Positions 51,745 to 61,441 of a DNA stretch of 64,000 nucleotides are shown in pieces. Under the pieces are notes generated by a model. That model was not told where the DNA came from. It searched no databases and was given only the letters and a program-made list of their open reading frames with translations. Position 1 is the stretch's first letter, and the number at the start of each line of letters is the position of its first letter. The position numbers were made by a program, and so were the translations under genes. Source of the stretch: Algoriphagus aquaeductus (GTDB lineage: Bacteria > Bacteroidota > Bacteroidia > Cytophagales > Cyclobacteriaceae); NCBI RefSeq assembly GCF_003253485.1, contig NZ_QKTX01000005.1, positions 223,154 through 287,153 on the forward strand, in the 5' to 3' direction.

Positions 51745-54510
51745 ATGCCACAACCACAAGCAAACCAAATCAGATTTGCACAACTGCTTGCCCTCCTGTT
51801 CCTCGTGTCCGGAGGGTTTTTTGCGCTTTTCTCGTTGTTTTTTTCCCCTTGGGCTTTTCCAAATATCCAATCTGCCGCTTTTCTGGACACGATTGCTGTC
51901 CCATTTAATTCAGTGGAAATCGGAGAATTAAAAATCCCCATCTACCTTGACAATTACTTGGTCTTTCAGGACTTTCATTCGCTTCCGGTGAGATTTACCA
52001 TTTGGGAGAGCTACCTATTTGGAGGAATTGTTCTGTTGATTTCTGTCACAGTTTTGTCTCTGGTGAGCGAATTCAAAAAGTTTGCATTTCTGGGTGCCGG
52101 CGTGGCCTGGATTTTCCTTTTGACCCTTTCCAATGTCAACGGATTGAATATCGGCGGACCCAGTGCCAACGTCTCGCTGATTATCCTGCTGTCAGGATCT
52201 GTACTTCCCACTGTCTTCTTTCACATTTGGGCTACAGGTGTGAAATTTTGGGTGAGATGGATCGTGGTACTTGCCGGGTTTCTAGTTGCCCTTTACACGC
52301 TGATCCAACTTAGCCCTATAGCGAATCCCTCCCTCTACCTTTCAGAACAGAGCTTGATTATAGGCTTGGGCTTGGGTATTTCCTGGATATTTTGGCAAGG
52401 GCACGGGATGCTCTCCGGGGTATTTGTGCTTTTGTCCAAAGCCAACGAAAACCTCTCCACAAAAGTCTCGGCTCAGGTTTTAATGCTTGGAGTACTCTAT
52501 TTTCTCTTGCTTGTATTTCAATTGTTAGCGCTTAGAGGCGAGGTCAATTTACCCTTTCCAACTTTTTCTCCGCTTTACCTCCTATTTCCGTTAGGATTAT
52601 TTAGTTGGTTCTCCATTCGAGAAAAAATCACCCAAGGCACCAATTTGGCAGCATCCGCTTCCACACTCCAAGCCTTGTTTATACTTGGCTTTGCCATCAT
52701 ACTTTGGGTGGTTTGGAAACTGGAAGTATCTGCGAATCAGCCGGCCAAAGAACTCATCAAGCATCTTTTGGTCTATTCTCAAATCGGGTTTTCTCTTTTC
52801 TTTTTCATCTACTTGATGAGCAATTTTCTGGGAGTAATGAATTCAGGCAAAGGAGTTCACCGGATTATGTACAAGCCTTACTCCCTACCCTATTACCATT
52901 TGAGAATCGGTGGGGTCATTGCCATTTTGGTGATTACCATTTACATGGAGGCCATGGTAGCTGCTCAGGCAAACTCCCTGACCAACAATATTCTGGGGGA
53001 TTACTACTACCAAACCGGTCAAAAACTGGAAGCCAGTATTCTCTATGAAAACAGCTGGGATCGATATCGCTACAATCCCAAGGCAAAAAACCTGACTGCT
53101 CACCTGCTGTTCCAACTGAACCAACCCACACTTGCCAAGGAACATCTGGAGCAAAGCTTTGCCGAAGCACCCCAAGTAGACAATATCCTTCTTGTCAGCG
53201 AAAGGCTACAACGGGAAAACAAGTATTTCGAGGCCATTTATTACTTGGAAAATGGCTTGAAGCGATTTCCCGGCAATGTCTATTTGGTGAATAATCTGGC
53301 ACTTTTCTATACCCTTACCCAACGGTATGAGGATGCAGCACTTTTGTTGAAAAATCATTCTGGAGATTCAAAAATCACAGCTTCTAACTGGACCGCCCTT
53401 CAATCCAAATTAGGATTGGAATCAGAAACTGCCTCTGGGGGGGATGATTTGATCAGTCAAATCAACCAGATTGCTGCGACAAGAAAAAAGGGAGATCGTC
53501 CTGAAAATGGCATATTGGAATCCCTTCGGAAACAGCTTGCAAAAGAATCCTCTCCGATGCTGATTCATGCAGGATACCGAAACCTAGTCACAGAGATCAA
53601 TAGCGAAGACCCAAGCTCCGAAATCCAATTTTTGGACTCATTAGCCAAGGAGGAGCTGTTTTTGGACTTCACCATGCAACTCCAGGAAACGGCAATACTT
53701 CGAAGTTTGGGTGCGGGAAGGATCAATGAAGTTGTAAAAAACCTGAATGGATTAGCTTTTAGAAATCCGGGAGATGCAGCCTATTATTTGAATCTCACCG
53801 GACTGATTCAAGCGCAGCAATTGGATTTTCAAAAAGCCTCTAAAGATTTTGTGGTGGCCGATGAGAAAGGCTTCAAAGCCATCGAACCCCATCACCTGGC
53901 CATTTTGGAACTGGGAGGATTTGCAGAAAAAGCAGCCGAACTGGCACTGATAAATCCTGAGAAAACCTCGATCATTGTTTCTGAGGATTTGACTTTGTTC
54001 GGAACCTTCAATCAACAACTTCCTGAAAACCTATTCGAAACCTGGAAATCCATTTCATCTCCAGATTATCAGGTGGAGTTTGCGGAGAGATTACTGAGTC
54101 ACAAAGCCCATGGGTTGACAAAAAACCAACTGGCAGAACTCGGAAAAGCACTTGCCGGAAAAGTGAATGCCGAAAATGAGCTTCAAACTTTTCTTCAAAA
54201 TCCGGATTGGTCGGATTCCCAATCCCTGGGGGCTTTTACCCGCTATCTTGGACTTCAGGAAGAGCTGACAGCCAATCCTTACTTTACTCCATTGATCCTG
54301 AGTGCGGCAGATCGCGCAGCTGATCCACTTTTGGCCTATGAAATCATCAATGCTGCAAGCGATTTCAACCAAGACCCTTTGCTCTGGATCCGAAAGGTTC
54401 AGGCAGCCAAACGGATCGGCTTGGATAACTATGCCACAGCCGCAATACAACAGATGAGTACTTGGATGACTTGGGACGAAATAGAAAAGCTCCAAATGAT
54501 TAACTATTAA
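51745..54510 (+). CDS. large membrane protein with tetratricopeptide-like repeats
   Basis: A 921-aa protein. Residues ~1-400 hold about ten to twelve hydrophobic helices (for example FAQLLALLFLVSGGFFALFSLFF, AFLGAGVAWIFLLTL, ILVLFLLGVLYFLLLVF-like segments). Residues ~405-920 are soluble with TPR-like helix pairs (GDYYYQTGQKLEASILYEN, RENKYFEAIYYLENGLKRFPGNVYLVNNLALFYTLTQRYEDAALLL, NPGDAAYYLNLTGLIQAQQ). It starts two bases after gatC and so is probably on the same transcript. No family is recognised; a scaffold or assembly role at the inner membrane would fit TPRs, but this is a guess. The gene ends 77 bp before the ABC ATPase. Confidence 0.75.
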   Translation: MPQPQANQIRFAQLLALLFLVSGGFFALFSLFFSPWAFPNIQSAAFLDTIAVPFNSVEIGELKIPIYLDNYLVFQDFHSLPVRFTIWESYLFGGIVLLISVTVLSLVSEFKKFAFLGAGVAWIFLLTLSNVNGLNIGGPSANVSLIILLSGSVLPTVFFHIWATGVKFWVRWIVVLAGFLVALYTLIQLSPIANPSLYLSEQSLIIGLGLGISWIFWQGHGMLSGVFVLLSKANENLSTKVSAQVLMLGVLYFLLLVFQLLALRGEVNLPFPTFSPLYLLFPLGLFSWFSIREKITQGTNLAASASTLQALFILGFAIILWVVWKLEVSANQPAKELIKHLLVYSQIGFSLFFFIYLMSNFLGVMNSGKGVHRIMYKPYSLPYYHLRIGGVIAILVITIYMEAMVAAQANSLTNNILGDYYYQTGQKLEASILYENSWDRYRYNPKAKNLTAHLLFQLNQPTLAKEHLEQSFAEAPQVDNILLVSERLQRENKYFEAIYYLENGLKRFPGNVYLVNNLALFYTLTQRYEDAALLLKNHSGDSKITASNWTALQSKLGLESETASGGDDLISQINQIAATRKKGDRPENGILESLRKQLAKESSPMLIHAGYRNLVTEINSEDPSSEIQFLDSLAKEELFLDFTMQLQETAILRSLGAGRINEVVKNLNGLAFRNPGDAAYYLNLTGLIQAQQLDFQKASKDFVVADEKGFKAIEPHHLAILELGGFAEKAAELALINPEKTSIIVSEDLTLFGTFNQQLPENLFETWKSISSPDYQVEFAERLLSHKAHGLTKNQLAELGKALAGKVNAENELQTFLQNPDWSDSQSLGAFTRYLGLQEELTANPYFTPLILSAADRAADPLLAYEIINAASDFNQDPLLWIRKVQAAKRIGLDNYATAAIQQMSTWMTWDEIEKLQMINY

Positions 54511-54587
54511 CAGTTTTTCACGTATTTTGACGCATTGGCTTTCCAAACAAAAAAGCTAAACCACTAACTTACCCCAAATTATCTACC

Positions 54588-55304
54588 ATGAACAGAGTCA
54601 TCGAAACCCACGAAATCAACAAAACCTACAAAATGGGATCTGAAATTATTCAGGCCCTCAAATCGGTAAGTATAAATGTAAATCGTGGTGAATATGTCGC
54701 CTTTATGGGACCCTCTGGATCGGGCAAATCTACTTTGATGAATATCATCGGCTGTTTGGACTCACCTACTTCCGGCACCTACATTTTGGCAGGAAAGGAT
54801 GTCAGTGACATGAGCGAAAATGAGCTGGCCGAAATCAGAAACAAAGAAATCGGCTTCGTATTCCAAACCTTTAACCTTTTGCCCCGAGCCACTTGTTTGG
54901 ATAATGTGGCCCTACCTTTGGTTTATGCTGGATATTCTAAATCCGAGCGGGAAGAGATGGCTTTCAAGGCCTTAGAAAATGTAGGACTTGGAGACCGCAC
55001 CAAACACAAACCCAACGAACTTTCAGGAGGTCAGCGGCAGCGGGTTGCGATCGCAAGAGCATTGGTGAATAATCCCAGTATTATTTTGGCTGATGAACCA
55101 ACCGGTAACTTAGATTCTAAGACTTCCTATGATATCATGGAGCTTTTCCATGAACTCCACGCCAAAGGAAACACAATCATCATGGTAACCCACGAAGATG
55201 ACATCGCTCATTATGCACATCGGATTGTAAGACTCCGCGATGGACTGGTGGAATCGGATAAGTTGAATCCCAATCCTACCCGAGGAGCGGTAATGCATGC
55301 CTGA
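54588..55304 (+). CDS. ABC transporter ATP-binding protein (MacB/LolD type)
   Basis: A 238-aa ABC ATPase with Walker [10 protein letters not shown] at 41-49, Q-loop VFQTFNLLP, signature LSGGQ at 145-149, Walker B ILADEP at 166-171 and the H-loop in [14 protein letters not shown]. The long ERxL-like insert and [28 protein letters not shown] segment mark the MacB/LolD (type VII mechanotransmission) group, which usually pairs with an FtsX-like permease. No permease gene adjoins it on either side, so it is an orphan that must work with a subunit encoded elsewhere. Substrate unknown. Confidence 0.92.
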   Translation: MNRVIETHEINKTYKMGSEIIQALKSVSINVNRGEYVAFMGPSGSGKSTLMNIIGCLDSPTSGTYILAGKDVSDMSENELAEIRNKEIGFVFQTFNLLPRATCLDNVALPLVYAGYSKSEREEMAFKALENVGLGDRTKHKPNELSGGQRQRVAIARALVNNPSIILADEPTGNLDSKTSYDIMELFHELHAKGNTIIMVTHEDDIAHYAHRIVRLRDGLVESDKLNPNPTRGAVMHA

Positions 55305-55332
55305 TTTTCCCCATCAATTCGAAATAGATTCT

Positions 55333-55340
55333 TATTTTTG
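55333..55340 (+). promoter_or_regulatory. -7 box upstream of the cobalamin adenosyltransferase gene
   Basis: TATTTTTG matches TAnnTTTG and lies 23 bp before the ATG at 55364. Confidence 0.5.
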
Positions 55341-55363
55341 CCACTGAAAGAAACGAGGCAGCG

Positions 55364-55912
55364 ATGAAGATCTACACCAAAACAGGGGACCAAGGCATTA
55401 CTTCTTTATTAGGCGGAGTAAGAGTACCAAAATCTGATTTGAGAATTGACGCATACGGTACAATTGATGAATTGAATTCCTATTTGGGACTTTTGAGAGA
55501 TCAGGAGGTGAATAAAAAAAGAGCCGACTTTCTGAAAGAAATCCAGGATCGACTTTTCACTATCGGAGCGGACTTGGCCACAGTTCCGGGCAAGGACAAA
55601 GTCAAAAAACCAGACCTTCATCAAGAAGATGTCGAGCACCTCGAGCAGGAAATGGATATCATGGATGCCCAATTACCCATGCTGTCAGCCTTTATTCTTC
55701 CCGGAGGCCATCCATCTGTTTCCTTCTGCCACTTGGCCCGAACAGTATGCCGTCGGTCAGAACGTATTGTCGTAGAATTAGCCTCACTCGAACCAGTTTC
55801 CGATTTGGTGATTCAATACCTCAACCGACTTTCCGACTATCTTTTTGTCCTGGGGCGAAAAATGGCCCAGGAACTCGAAGTAGAAGAGGTCACCTGGAAG
55901 CCCAGACTATAA
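55364..55912 (+). CDS. cob(I)alamin adenosyltransferase, PduO type
   Basis: PduO-type adenosyltransferases convert cob(I)alamin to adenosylcobalamin. The 182-aa protein has the ATP-binding start MKIYTKTGDQGITSLLGG, the AYGTIDELNSYLGLLR helix, ILPGGHPSVSFCHLARTVCRRSERIVV (the RxxxR-E motif) and a final NRLSDYLFVLGRKMAQE. Four-helix-bundle length and motifs fit. It complements the B12-dependent MetH encoded at 12.6-15.3 kb, although MetH uses methylcobalamin. It has its own promoter box and ilvE starts 77 bp downstream on the same strand. Confidence 0.93.
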   Translation: MKIYTKTGDQGITSLLGGVRVPKSDLRIDAYGTIDELNSYLGLLRDQEVNKKRADFLKEIQDRLFTIGADLATVPGKDKVKKPDLHQEDVEHLEQEMDIMDAQLPMLSAFILPGGHPSVSFCHLARTVCRRSERIVVELASLEPVSDLVIQYLNRLSDYLFVLGRKMAQELEVEEVTWKPRL

Positions 55913-55989
55913 AATCACATTCAGGCAAGAAGCAATTTCTGCCTTCAAAATATCAAGAACCCAGGCTCTGCCTGACAAAAGAAAAGAGT

Positions 55990-57057
55990 ATGAAAACCTC
56001 TCTTGCCATTCCGGTTATCAAAACCACCCATTCCAAACTCTCCGAAACCGATTTTTCCAACTTGGTTTTTGGCAAAGTCATTTCTGACCACATGTTTGTG
56101 GCGGACTACAAAAACGGAGAGTGGACTGATTTGAGAATCGAGCCATACGCACCCATGGAAATCCATCCTGCCAATGCAGCCCTGCATTATGGACAGTCTA
56201 TTTTTGAGGGGATGAAGGCTTATAAAAATGATTCAGGTGAGATTTTGATTTTCAGAGGGGATGCCAATGCCCGAAGAATGAATGAATCCGCAGAACGGAT
56301 GTGCATGCCTTCCATCCCGGAGGAGATTTTTCTGGAGGGACTAACCCAACTGGTGGATTTGGATAGAAATTGGATCCCTTCCGGTAAAGGATCCAGTTTG
56401 TATATCCGCCCGTTCATGTTCGCGATGGATAATTACATCGGAGTAAAGCCTTCCGACACCTATCGATTCATGATTTTTACCTGTCCGGTAGGTGCCTATT
56501 ACAATAAGCCTGTTTCTGTCAAAGTAGAAACCCAATTTACCCGCGCCACCGAAGGGGGAACCGGTGCTGCCAAAACAGCCGGGAACTATGCGGCATCCCT
56601 TTATCCGGCACTTCAGGCGCAAAAAGCCGGATATGACCAATTGCTTTGGACTGACGGAAAATCGCATAGCAAAATTGAAGAAAGCGGTACGATGAATGTC
56701 ATGTTCAAAATAAACGGAACTCTGATCACCGCTCCTACCCATACCGGTACCATCCTTAAAGGAATCACAAGAGATTCGGTCATTCAGCTTGCCAAAGACT
56801 GGTCAGAGCCCCTCGAAGAGCGTTTTCTGACCGTCTCAGAATTGCATCAAGCCTTGGAAAATGGAAGCTTACAGGAAGCCTTTGGGGTAGGAACTGCAGC
56901 TACCATAGCCTTTATCAATAAAATCCATGTCAATGGGAAAGACTACACCTTGGCAGAAAGCTCCCAGGATTCTTTCGGAAAAAGGATCTTGAAAGAATTG
57001 GACGGAATCAAATACGGAGAAATCGCAGATCCCCATCAGTGGATCATCAAAATCTAA
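55990..57057 (+). CDS. ilvE: branched-chain amino acid aminotransferase
   Basis: A 355-aa class IV PLP aminotransferase that makes valine, leucine and isoleucine from their keto acids. Motifs: FVADYKNGEWTDLRIEPYAPMEIHP, LHYGQSIFEGMKAYKN near the start, the PLP-lysine region GAAKTAGNYAASLYPALQAQ (Lys in AAKTAG), and IEESGTMNVMF plus TILKGITRDSVIQLA. This is the longer BCAT form, as in Gram-positive and Bacteroidota genomes. The open frame reaches back to 55747 inside the previous gene but the ATG at 55990 starts the family. A terminator follows at 57063. The cobalamin gene upstream has no metabolic link. Confidence 0.94.
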   Translation: MKTSLAIPVIKTTHSKLSETDFSNLVFGKVISDHMFVADYKNGEWTDLRIEPYAPMEIHPANAALHYGQSIFEGMKAYKNDSGEILIFRGDANARRMNESAERMCMPSIPEEIFLEGLTQLVDLDRNWIPSGKGSSLYIRPFMFAMDNYIGVKPSDTYRFMIFTCPVGAYYNKPVSVKVETQFTRATEGGTGAAKTAGNYAASLYPALQAQKAGYDQLLWTDGKSHSKIEESGTMNVMFKINGTLITAPTHTGTILKGITRDSVIQLAKDWSEPLEERFLTVSELHQALENGSLQEAFGVGTAATIAFINKIHVNGKDYTLAESSQDSFGKRILKELDGIKYGEIADPHQWIIKI

Positions 57058-57062
57058 TCTAT

Positions 57063-57088
57063 AACGGGAAGTCAACTTCCCGTTTTTT
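57063..57088 (+). terminator. intrinsic terminator after ilvE
   Basis: AACGGGAAGT (57063-57072) and ACTTCCCGTT (57075-57084) are perfect inverted repeats with a tight loop, then T to 57088. Confidence 0.88.
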
Positions 57089-57103
57089 ATTATTTTTCAA
57101 TCC

Positions 57104-57616
57104 ATGAAAAAACCCGTTCTTATTCTTTTGTTGGCCTTAGTTTGCCAATTGGCTTCCGGACAGAGTCAGGCAAAGGATTTTATTTTGTTGAAGAGAGGTG
57201 CCAATCAAAAAACCCAAATCCGTTTTTATCCCGGTGAATCGATTACCTACAAAAGCAAAAAGCTAGGCTACTTCATCACCGATAAAATTGTGAATCTGGA
57301 CACCGAGTTTATTTATCTGACCGAGAATATTCTGAGCCCCACTGATATTCTGGAAGTCGATATTCGAGACAAAGATTCAAGAAATCGAACCCTGAAAAAC
57401 TTAACTGGCCTATTTCTGGGAGCCGGGACTCTGCTTTTGGCCGTAGAAGGGGTCAACAGTATCTACCAAGAAGGAAACCTTTCCATTGACTCCGGAATCG
57501 CCACCACCTCTGGTATTCTTCTCGGAACCGGCTTGGCATTACTTCCCGTTCGATACAAGACCTTCAGCCAAACCGGAAAAAATAGAGTACAAATTATCCT
57601 GATGCGCTTGGAATAA
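57104..57616 (+). CDS. hypothetical exported protein
   Basis: A 170-aa protein with a signal peptide (MKKPVLILLLALVCQLASGQ, cleavage near residue 20) and a mature part of ~150 residues. It has a beta-rich first part (KTQIRFYPGESITYKSKKLGYFITDKIVNLD) and a C-terminal part with two hydrophobic stretches (LFLGAGTLLLAV, TSGILLGTGLALLPV), so it may be membrane associated. I recognise no family. It follows a terminator, so it is probably transcribed alone. Confidence 0.65.
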   Translation: MKKPVLILLLALVCQLASGQSQAKDFILLKRGANQKTQIRFYPGESITYKSKKLGYFITDKIVNLDTEFIYLTENILSPTDILEVDIRDKDSRNRTLKNLTGLFLGAGTLLLAVEGVNSIYQEGNLSIDSGIATTSGILLGTGLALLPVRYKTFSQTGKNRVQIILMRLE

Positions 57617-57682
57617 TGAATCCACTCTGGCATAAGAGGGATTTTTTTCAGACTTTTGCAGCTTAAATTTTCACTTAGACAG

Positions 57683-58787
57683 ATGACTTCAGAACAACTG
57701 AAAGACTTGAAAGCCCGCACTTCGGCTTTGAGGAGGTATCTTTGACTACGATCGTAAGAAAGTAGAAATCCAAGACCTAGAGGCCGTTTCGGCCCAGCCC
57801 GATTTCTGGAATGACCCAGAAGAGGCAGAAAAAACCATGAAACAAATTCAAGCCAGAAAAGGCTGGACTTCATCTTTTGAAAGCCTGGACCAGAAAATCC
57901 AGGATTTGGAAGTGTTGTACGAATTTTTCTCGGCAGGAGAAGTAACAGAAGAAGAGCTCAAAGCGGACTTTGCCAAAGCTAAAGAAGCTGTAGAGGAACT
58001 TGAGCTTAAGAAAATGCTTTCCGCAGAAGAGGATCAACTCAACGCCGTCCTGGAAATCAACCCCGGTGCCGGTGGAACCGAAAGCAACGACTGGGCTTCG
58101 ATCCTTATGAGGATGTACATCATGTGGGGAGAAAAAAACGGCTACAAGGTAAAAGAAGTAGACGTACAACCCGGTGAAGTCGCCGGAATCAAATCAGCAA
58201 CCCTGGAATTTGAAGGGCCATTAGCTTATGGGTTCCTCAAATCTGAAACTGGTGTGCATCGTTTGGTTAGAATTTCGCCATTCGACTCGGGAGGCAGAAG
58301 ACATACTTCGTTTGCTTCTGTATATGCCTATCCGGAAGTGGATGATTCGATCGAAATCGAGATCAACCCTGCAGATGTTGAACTTCATACTTCCCGTTCG
58401 GGTGGTGCAGGTGGACAGAACGTGAACAAGGTGGAAACCAAAGTGCAGTTGACCCACAAACCAACGGGTATAGTGGTCGTCTGCCAAGTAGAGCGCTCCC
58501 AGCTAGCCAACCGAGAAAAAGCGATGCAAATGCTTAAATCCAGACTCTATCAGATGGAGTTGGAAAAGCGAAATGCGGAAATTGCCAAAATCGAATCTTC
58601 CAAACTGCGGGTAGACTTTGGCTCACAAATCCGAAACTACGTCCTGCACCCTTACAAACTGGTGAAAGACAACCGGACAGGTCATGAAACTTCGGATGCG
58701 CAAGGTGTATTGGATGGAGGCTTGAATGAGTTTATGAAGGCCTTCCTACTCGCCCAAAGCGAAGAAGAAGCCAATAAAGACAACTAA
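57683..58787 (+). CDS. prfB: peptide chain release factor 2 with programmed +1 frameshift
   Basis: RF2 terminates translation at UGA and UAA. The gene is in two frames: 20 codons from ATG 57683 end at an in-frame TGA (57743-57745), and the rest continues in +1 frame from GAC at 57744 to 58787, giving 367 aa. The shift site is the classic AGGAGG-TATCTTTGAC. The protein has [14 protein letters not shown] and the catalytic GGQ in [20 protein letters not shown]. The +1 shift lets RF2 control its own synthesis. The site is in a phylum with little Shine-Dalgarno use, which makes its AGGAGG notable. It is intact, not a pseudogene. Confidence 0.96.
57731..57746 (+). promoter_or_regulatory. RF2 programmed frameshift site
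   Basis: AGGAGG (57731-57736), three bases before CTT TGA C (57740-57746): the internal Shine-Dalgarno-like element and the slippery CTT followed by the TGA stop, as in prfB of most bacteria. Confidence 0.93.
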
Positions 58788-58797
58788 AACCAACCTT

Positions 58798-58823
58798 AAG
58801 GCCGGATATTTTTCCGGCCTTTT
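58798..58823 (+). terminator. intrinsic terminator after prfB
   Basis: AAGGCCGGA (58798-58806) pairs with TCCGGCCTT (58813-58821), followed by T to 58823. It lies 10 bp past the prfB stop. Confidence 0.85.
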
Positions 58824-58845
58824 ACTTTAAGACTTAACCCGGAGA

Positions 58846-60030
58846 ATGCGATTGCTGCCGTCTTTTTTTACGCTGAATTTCTTCTTGCTCTGCATGAGCA
58901 GTTTTTTGTTTTTCTCCAGCTTCAATATGATCATTCCCGAACTTCCCGCTTACCTGACTTCATTGGGAGGGGAAGATTACAAAGGATTGATTATTGCGCT
59001 GTTCACCCTTTCTGCAGGACTTTCCCGACCTTTCAGCGGCAAGCTTGCCGATAAAGTGGGAAGAATTCCGGTGATGATGTTCGGTGCCGGTGTTTGCTTT
59101 GTGGTGGGACTGCTCTATCCACTTTTGAGCTTTGTTGGAGGATTTCTGTTTCTCCGATTTGCGCATGGATTTTCGGCAGGCTTTACCCCTACTGGTGCTT
59201 CGGCCTACGTGGCAGATATAGTACCTTTTCAGAAAAGAGGGGAAGCCATGGGAATCCAATCCCTTTTTGGATCTTTGGGGATGGCTGCCGGACCTGCTAT
59301 TGGAGGTTGGATTGCAAGTATATGGCCTATCGAGATCTTGTTTTATAGTGCGGCCTTCACGGCTATTTTTTCCATTTTGATCTTGATGCGACTCAAAGAG
59401 ACCCTGAAAGAAAAAGAGCCATTAAAGCTAAGCCTCTTCAAACTAGACCGTGACGAGATCATTGAAAAACGGGTCCTTTTGCCTTCGGTTATCCTTTTCC
59501 TGTCTGTATTCTCTTTTGGAGTTGTATTGACCATTATTCCTGACTTTTCAGTTCACCTGGGTATAAAAAATAAAGGATTGTTTTTCGCAGTCTTTACCCT
59601 TTCTTCCTTGGGAATCCGGTTACTGGCCGGTCGAACATCTGACCGTCATGGTCGTGTAGCCGTGATGCGCGTAGCAAGTGCGGTGATGGTGCTGGCCATG
59701 TGCGCGGTTGCATTTGCGGAAAGCAAAGCCGTTTTGCTGGCTTCAGGAGTACTTTTTGGAGCAGCCGTGGGCATGTACAGTCCTACCACCACCGCTTGGG
59801 TAGTAGACCGCTCCCTCGATCGGTTTCGAGGGAGGGCTTTGGCTACCATGTACATATTTCTGGAAAGTGGAATCGGCGTGGGAGCCGTAGTTTCCGGATG
59901 GCTTTACGCCAATAATCCTGAAAATTTCAAACTGGTATTTCTTTCTTCTGGGTCAATCGCCTTCTTGGGTTTTTTGATCTTGATATTCATCAAAAGAGAC
60001 CGAAAGAGCTATCATTCCCACCATCAATAA
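58846..60030 (+). CDS. MFS transporter
   Basis: A 394-aa protein with twelve predicted hydrophobic helices and the MFS loop motif between helices 2 and 3 (GKLADKVGRIPVMMFG) repeated in the second half (GRTSDRHGRVAVMRV). Typical of small-molecule efflux or sugar transporters; the TGASAYVADIVPFQKRGEAMGIQ segment is like that of multidrug and arabinose efflux carriers. Substrate unknown. Its 3' end overlaps the convergent M24 peptidase by seven bases. The ATG at 58846 begins right after the prfB terminator. Confidence 0.88.
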   Translation: MRLLPSFFTLNFFLLCMSSFLFFSSFNMIIPELPAYLTSLGGEDYKGLIIALFTLSAGLSRPFSGKLADKVGRIPVMMFGAGVCFVVGLLYPLLSFVGGFLFLRFAHGFSAGFTPTGASAYVADIVPFQKRGEAMGIQSLFGSLGMAAGPAIGGWIASIWPIEILFYSAAFTAIFSILILMRLKETLKEKEPLKLSLFKLDRDEIIEKRVLLPSVILFLSVFSFGVVLTIIPDFSVHLGIKNKGLFFAVFTLSSLGIRLLAGRTSDRHGRVAVMRVASAVMVLAMCAVAFAESKAVLLASGVLFGAAVGMYSPTTTAWVVDRSLDRFRGRALATMYIFLESGIGVGAVVSGWLYANNPENFKLVFLSSGSIAFLGFLILIFIKRDRKSYHSHHQ

Positions 60031-61373
60031 CCCAAATAATTACTGACTCGGGGAATCGCCAAAATGGATTTCTGACGTCCGTTGTAATAGGTTACTTTTT
60101 CCCCGTCAAAGAAAGCTCCCTCTTCCAGCATCACTCTCACATCCTTGTTCCATTCTTTGACAAATACCACCGCATTTAATTCTATCGCATAACCGGTATT
60201 GGCATGTAGCGGAAAATCACCCGCTCCGGGAGTATTGCCCTGATTATCCCACATTCCGATAGTCGGTCCGGCAGCGTGCCCATAAAATCCCAATGGGTGT
60301 GTATAAATACTTCCACGAATTCCTTCTGCATCCATTTGCTGACGGGAGGCTCTCAAAATTTCATTCCCTGTCCGTCCTGCCACATAATTTGAGGTAAGAA
60401 TATCCTGAAGGCGATTGCCGACTGCCAAGGCATCTTGAAGATACTTAGGCACTTCAGTTTCCCCTGGTTTAAGAACATAAGCCAATTCCTGGGTGTCTGT
60501 GTTGAGTCGGAGGTAAGTGATTCCAAAATCAATGTGAAGCAAGTCTCCGGGCATAATCACTTCTTCACTTGGCCTCACGGCAAAGGAACGGGAAGCTTCC
60601 TGAGAATTAGGGTCAGGTCTTTGAATATCGACGGTAGGATGAAACCAGGTATCAAGCTTCATTTCCTTGATTTTTTCTCTGTAAAACCACACCACATCTT
60701 CGGTGGTCGTCACCCCCGGAGTGATCACCCGATCGGAAAGTCCTTCTGCAATGATGTAATGCGCCAACTCCTGGATATGCTTATAAGTGGTCATTTCCGC
60801 AGCAGTCCTGGTTTCCAGCCAACGAACAGCCAAAGTCTGAGCAGAGACTACTTTGGAATGATGCGCCTGAGGAAGGTTTTTCATAAACTCCTCGTAATCA
60901 AAATGAGTCAAACCATCTGCATGACCATAATCTTTGGCGTAATTGAGACCTATCTTTTTGGGATTTTTGGCTTGAACGATCTCCATGAGTGCTTTCCACT
61001 GATCAGGCTGAGCTTCGGGATCCCATGCTTTTTTGAAGGATTTACCCACATCATAGCGAGCCACGGCAAATGCTTCCACCTTGGCACTGGGACTGGGTTG
61101 ATACATCACAAGGATGGTTCGACGGCGGGCAGCATGCCAGGTAGCAGGCAGAAGTGTCCGGATAACCGGATCCTCATTGTATTCCCTCGACATCACGATC
61201 CACATGTCAATGCCTGTTTCGGTCATCAGACTGGGAAGGAGATTCTGCATTCGATCCTCCAACCAGGAGTCGATTACCTCGGCTTGTTTCCTTACGGAAA
61301 GAACGGCAGGCTCTTGGGCAAAAGATTGGGAAATAAGGAGAGCAAAAGCAAATGCGAGTAAAAGTCGTTTCAT
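60024..61373 (-). CDS. exported M24-family metallopeptidase (Xaa-Pro aminopeptidase-like)
   Basis: A 449-aa protein with signal peptide (KRLLLAFAFALLISQSFA) and two regions: an N-terminal creatinase-like domain (~25-190) and a C-terminal M24 pita-bread domain. Metal-site residues fall in HIDFGITYLRLNTD (Asp), YGHAAGPTIGMWDN (His), AIELNAVV (Glu) and VMLEEGAFFDG (Glu). M24 enzymes of this group cut N-terminal peptides next to proline. It is exported to the periplasm, unusual for classical PepP but common in Bacteroidota. It overlaps the MFS gene tail by seven bases in opposite orientation. Confidence 0.87.
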   Translation of the reverse strand: MKRLLLAFAFALLISQSFAQEPAVLSVRKQAEVIDSWLEDRMQNLLPSLMTETGIDMWIVMSREYNEDPVIRTLLPATWHAARRRTILVMYQPSPSAKVEAFAVARYDVGKSFKKAWDPEAQPDQWKALMEIVQAKNPKKIGLNYAKDYGHADGLTHFDYEEFMKNLPQAHHSKVVSAQTLAVRWLETRTAAEMTTYKHIQELAHYIIAEGLSDRVITPGVTTTEDVVWFYREKIKEMKLDTWFHPTVDIQRPDPNSQEASRSFAVRPSEEVIMPGDLLHIDFGITYLRLNTDTQELAYVLKPGETEVPKYLQDALAVGNRLQDILTSNYVAGRTGNEILRASRQQMDAEGIRGSIYTHPLGFYGHAAGPTIGMWDNQGNTPGAGDFPLHANTGYAIELNAVVFVKEWNKDVRVMLEEGAFFDGEKVTYYNGRQKSILAIPRVSNYLGY

Positions 61374-61441
61374 GGGTTTCAGGTTGATTTGAAACCAAGA
61401 TACTTCTTCACCGGGAATTCCCCGAGATCTTTATTTGGAAA

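Noticed and set aside
55747..55989. N-terminal extension of ilvE
   Set aside because: It overlaps the cobalamin adenosyltransferase coding region in another frame and has no IlvE similarity. ATG 55990 begins the family sequence.
57683..58787. prfB as a frameshifted pseudogene
   Set aside because: The in-frame TGA is embedded in the conserved RF2 frameshift motif and the rest of the protein is intact with GGQ and SPF motifs.
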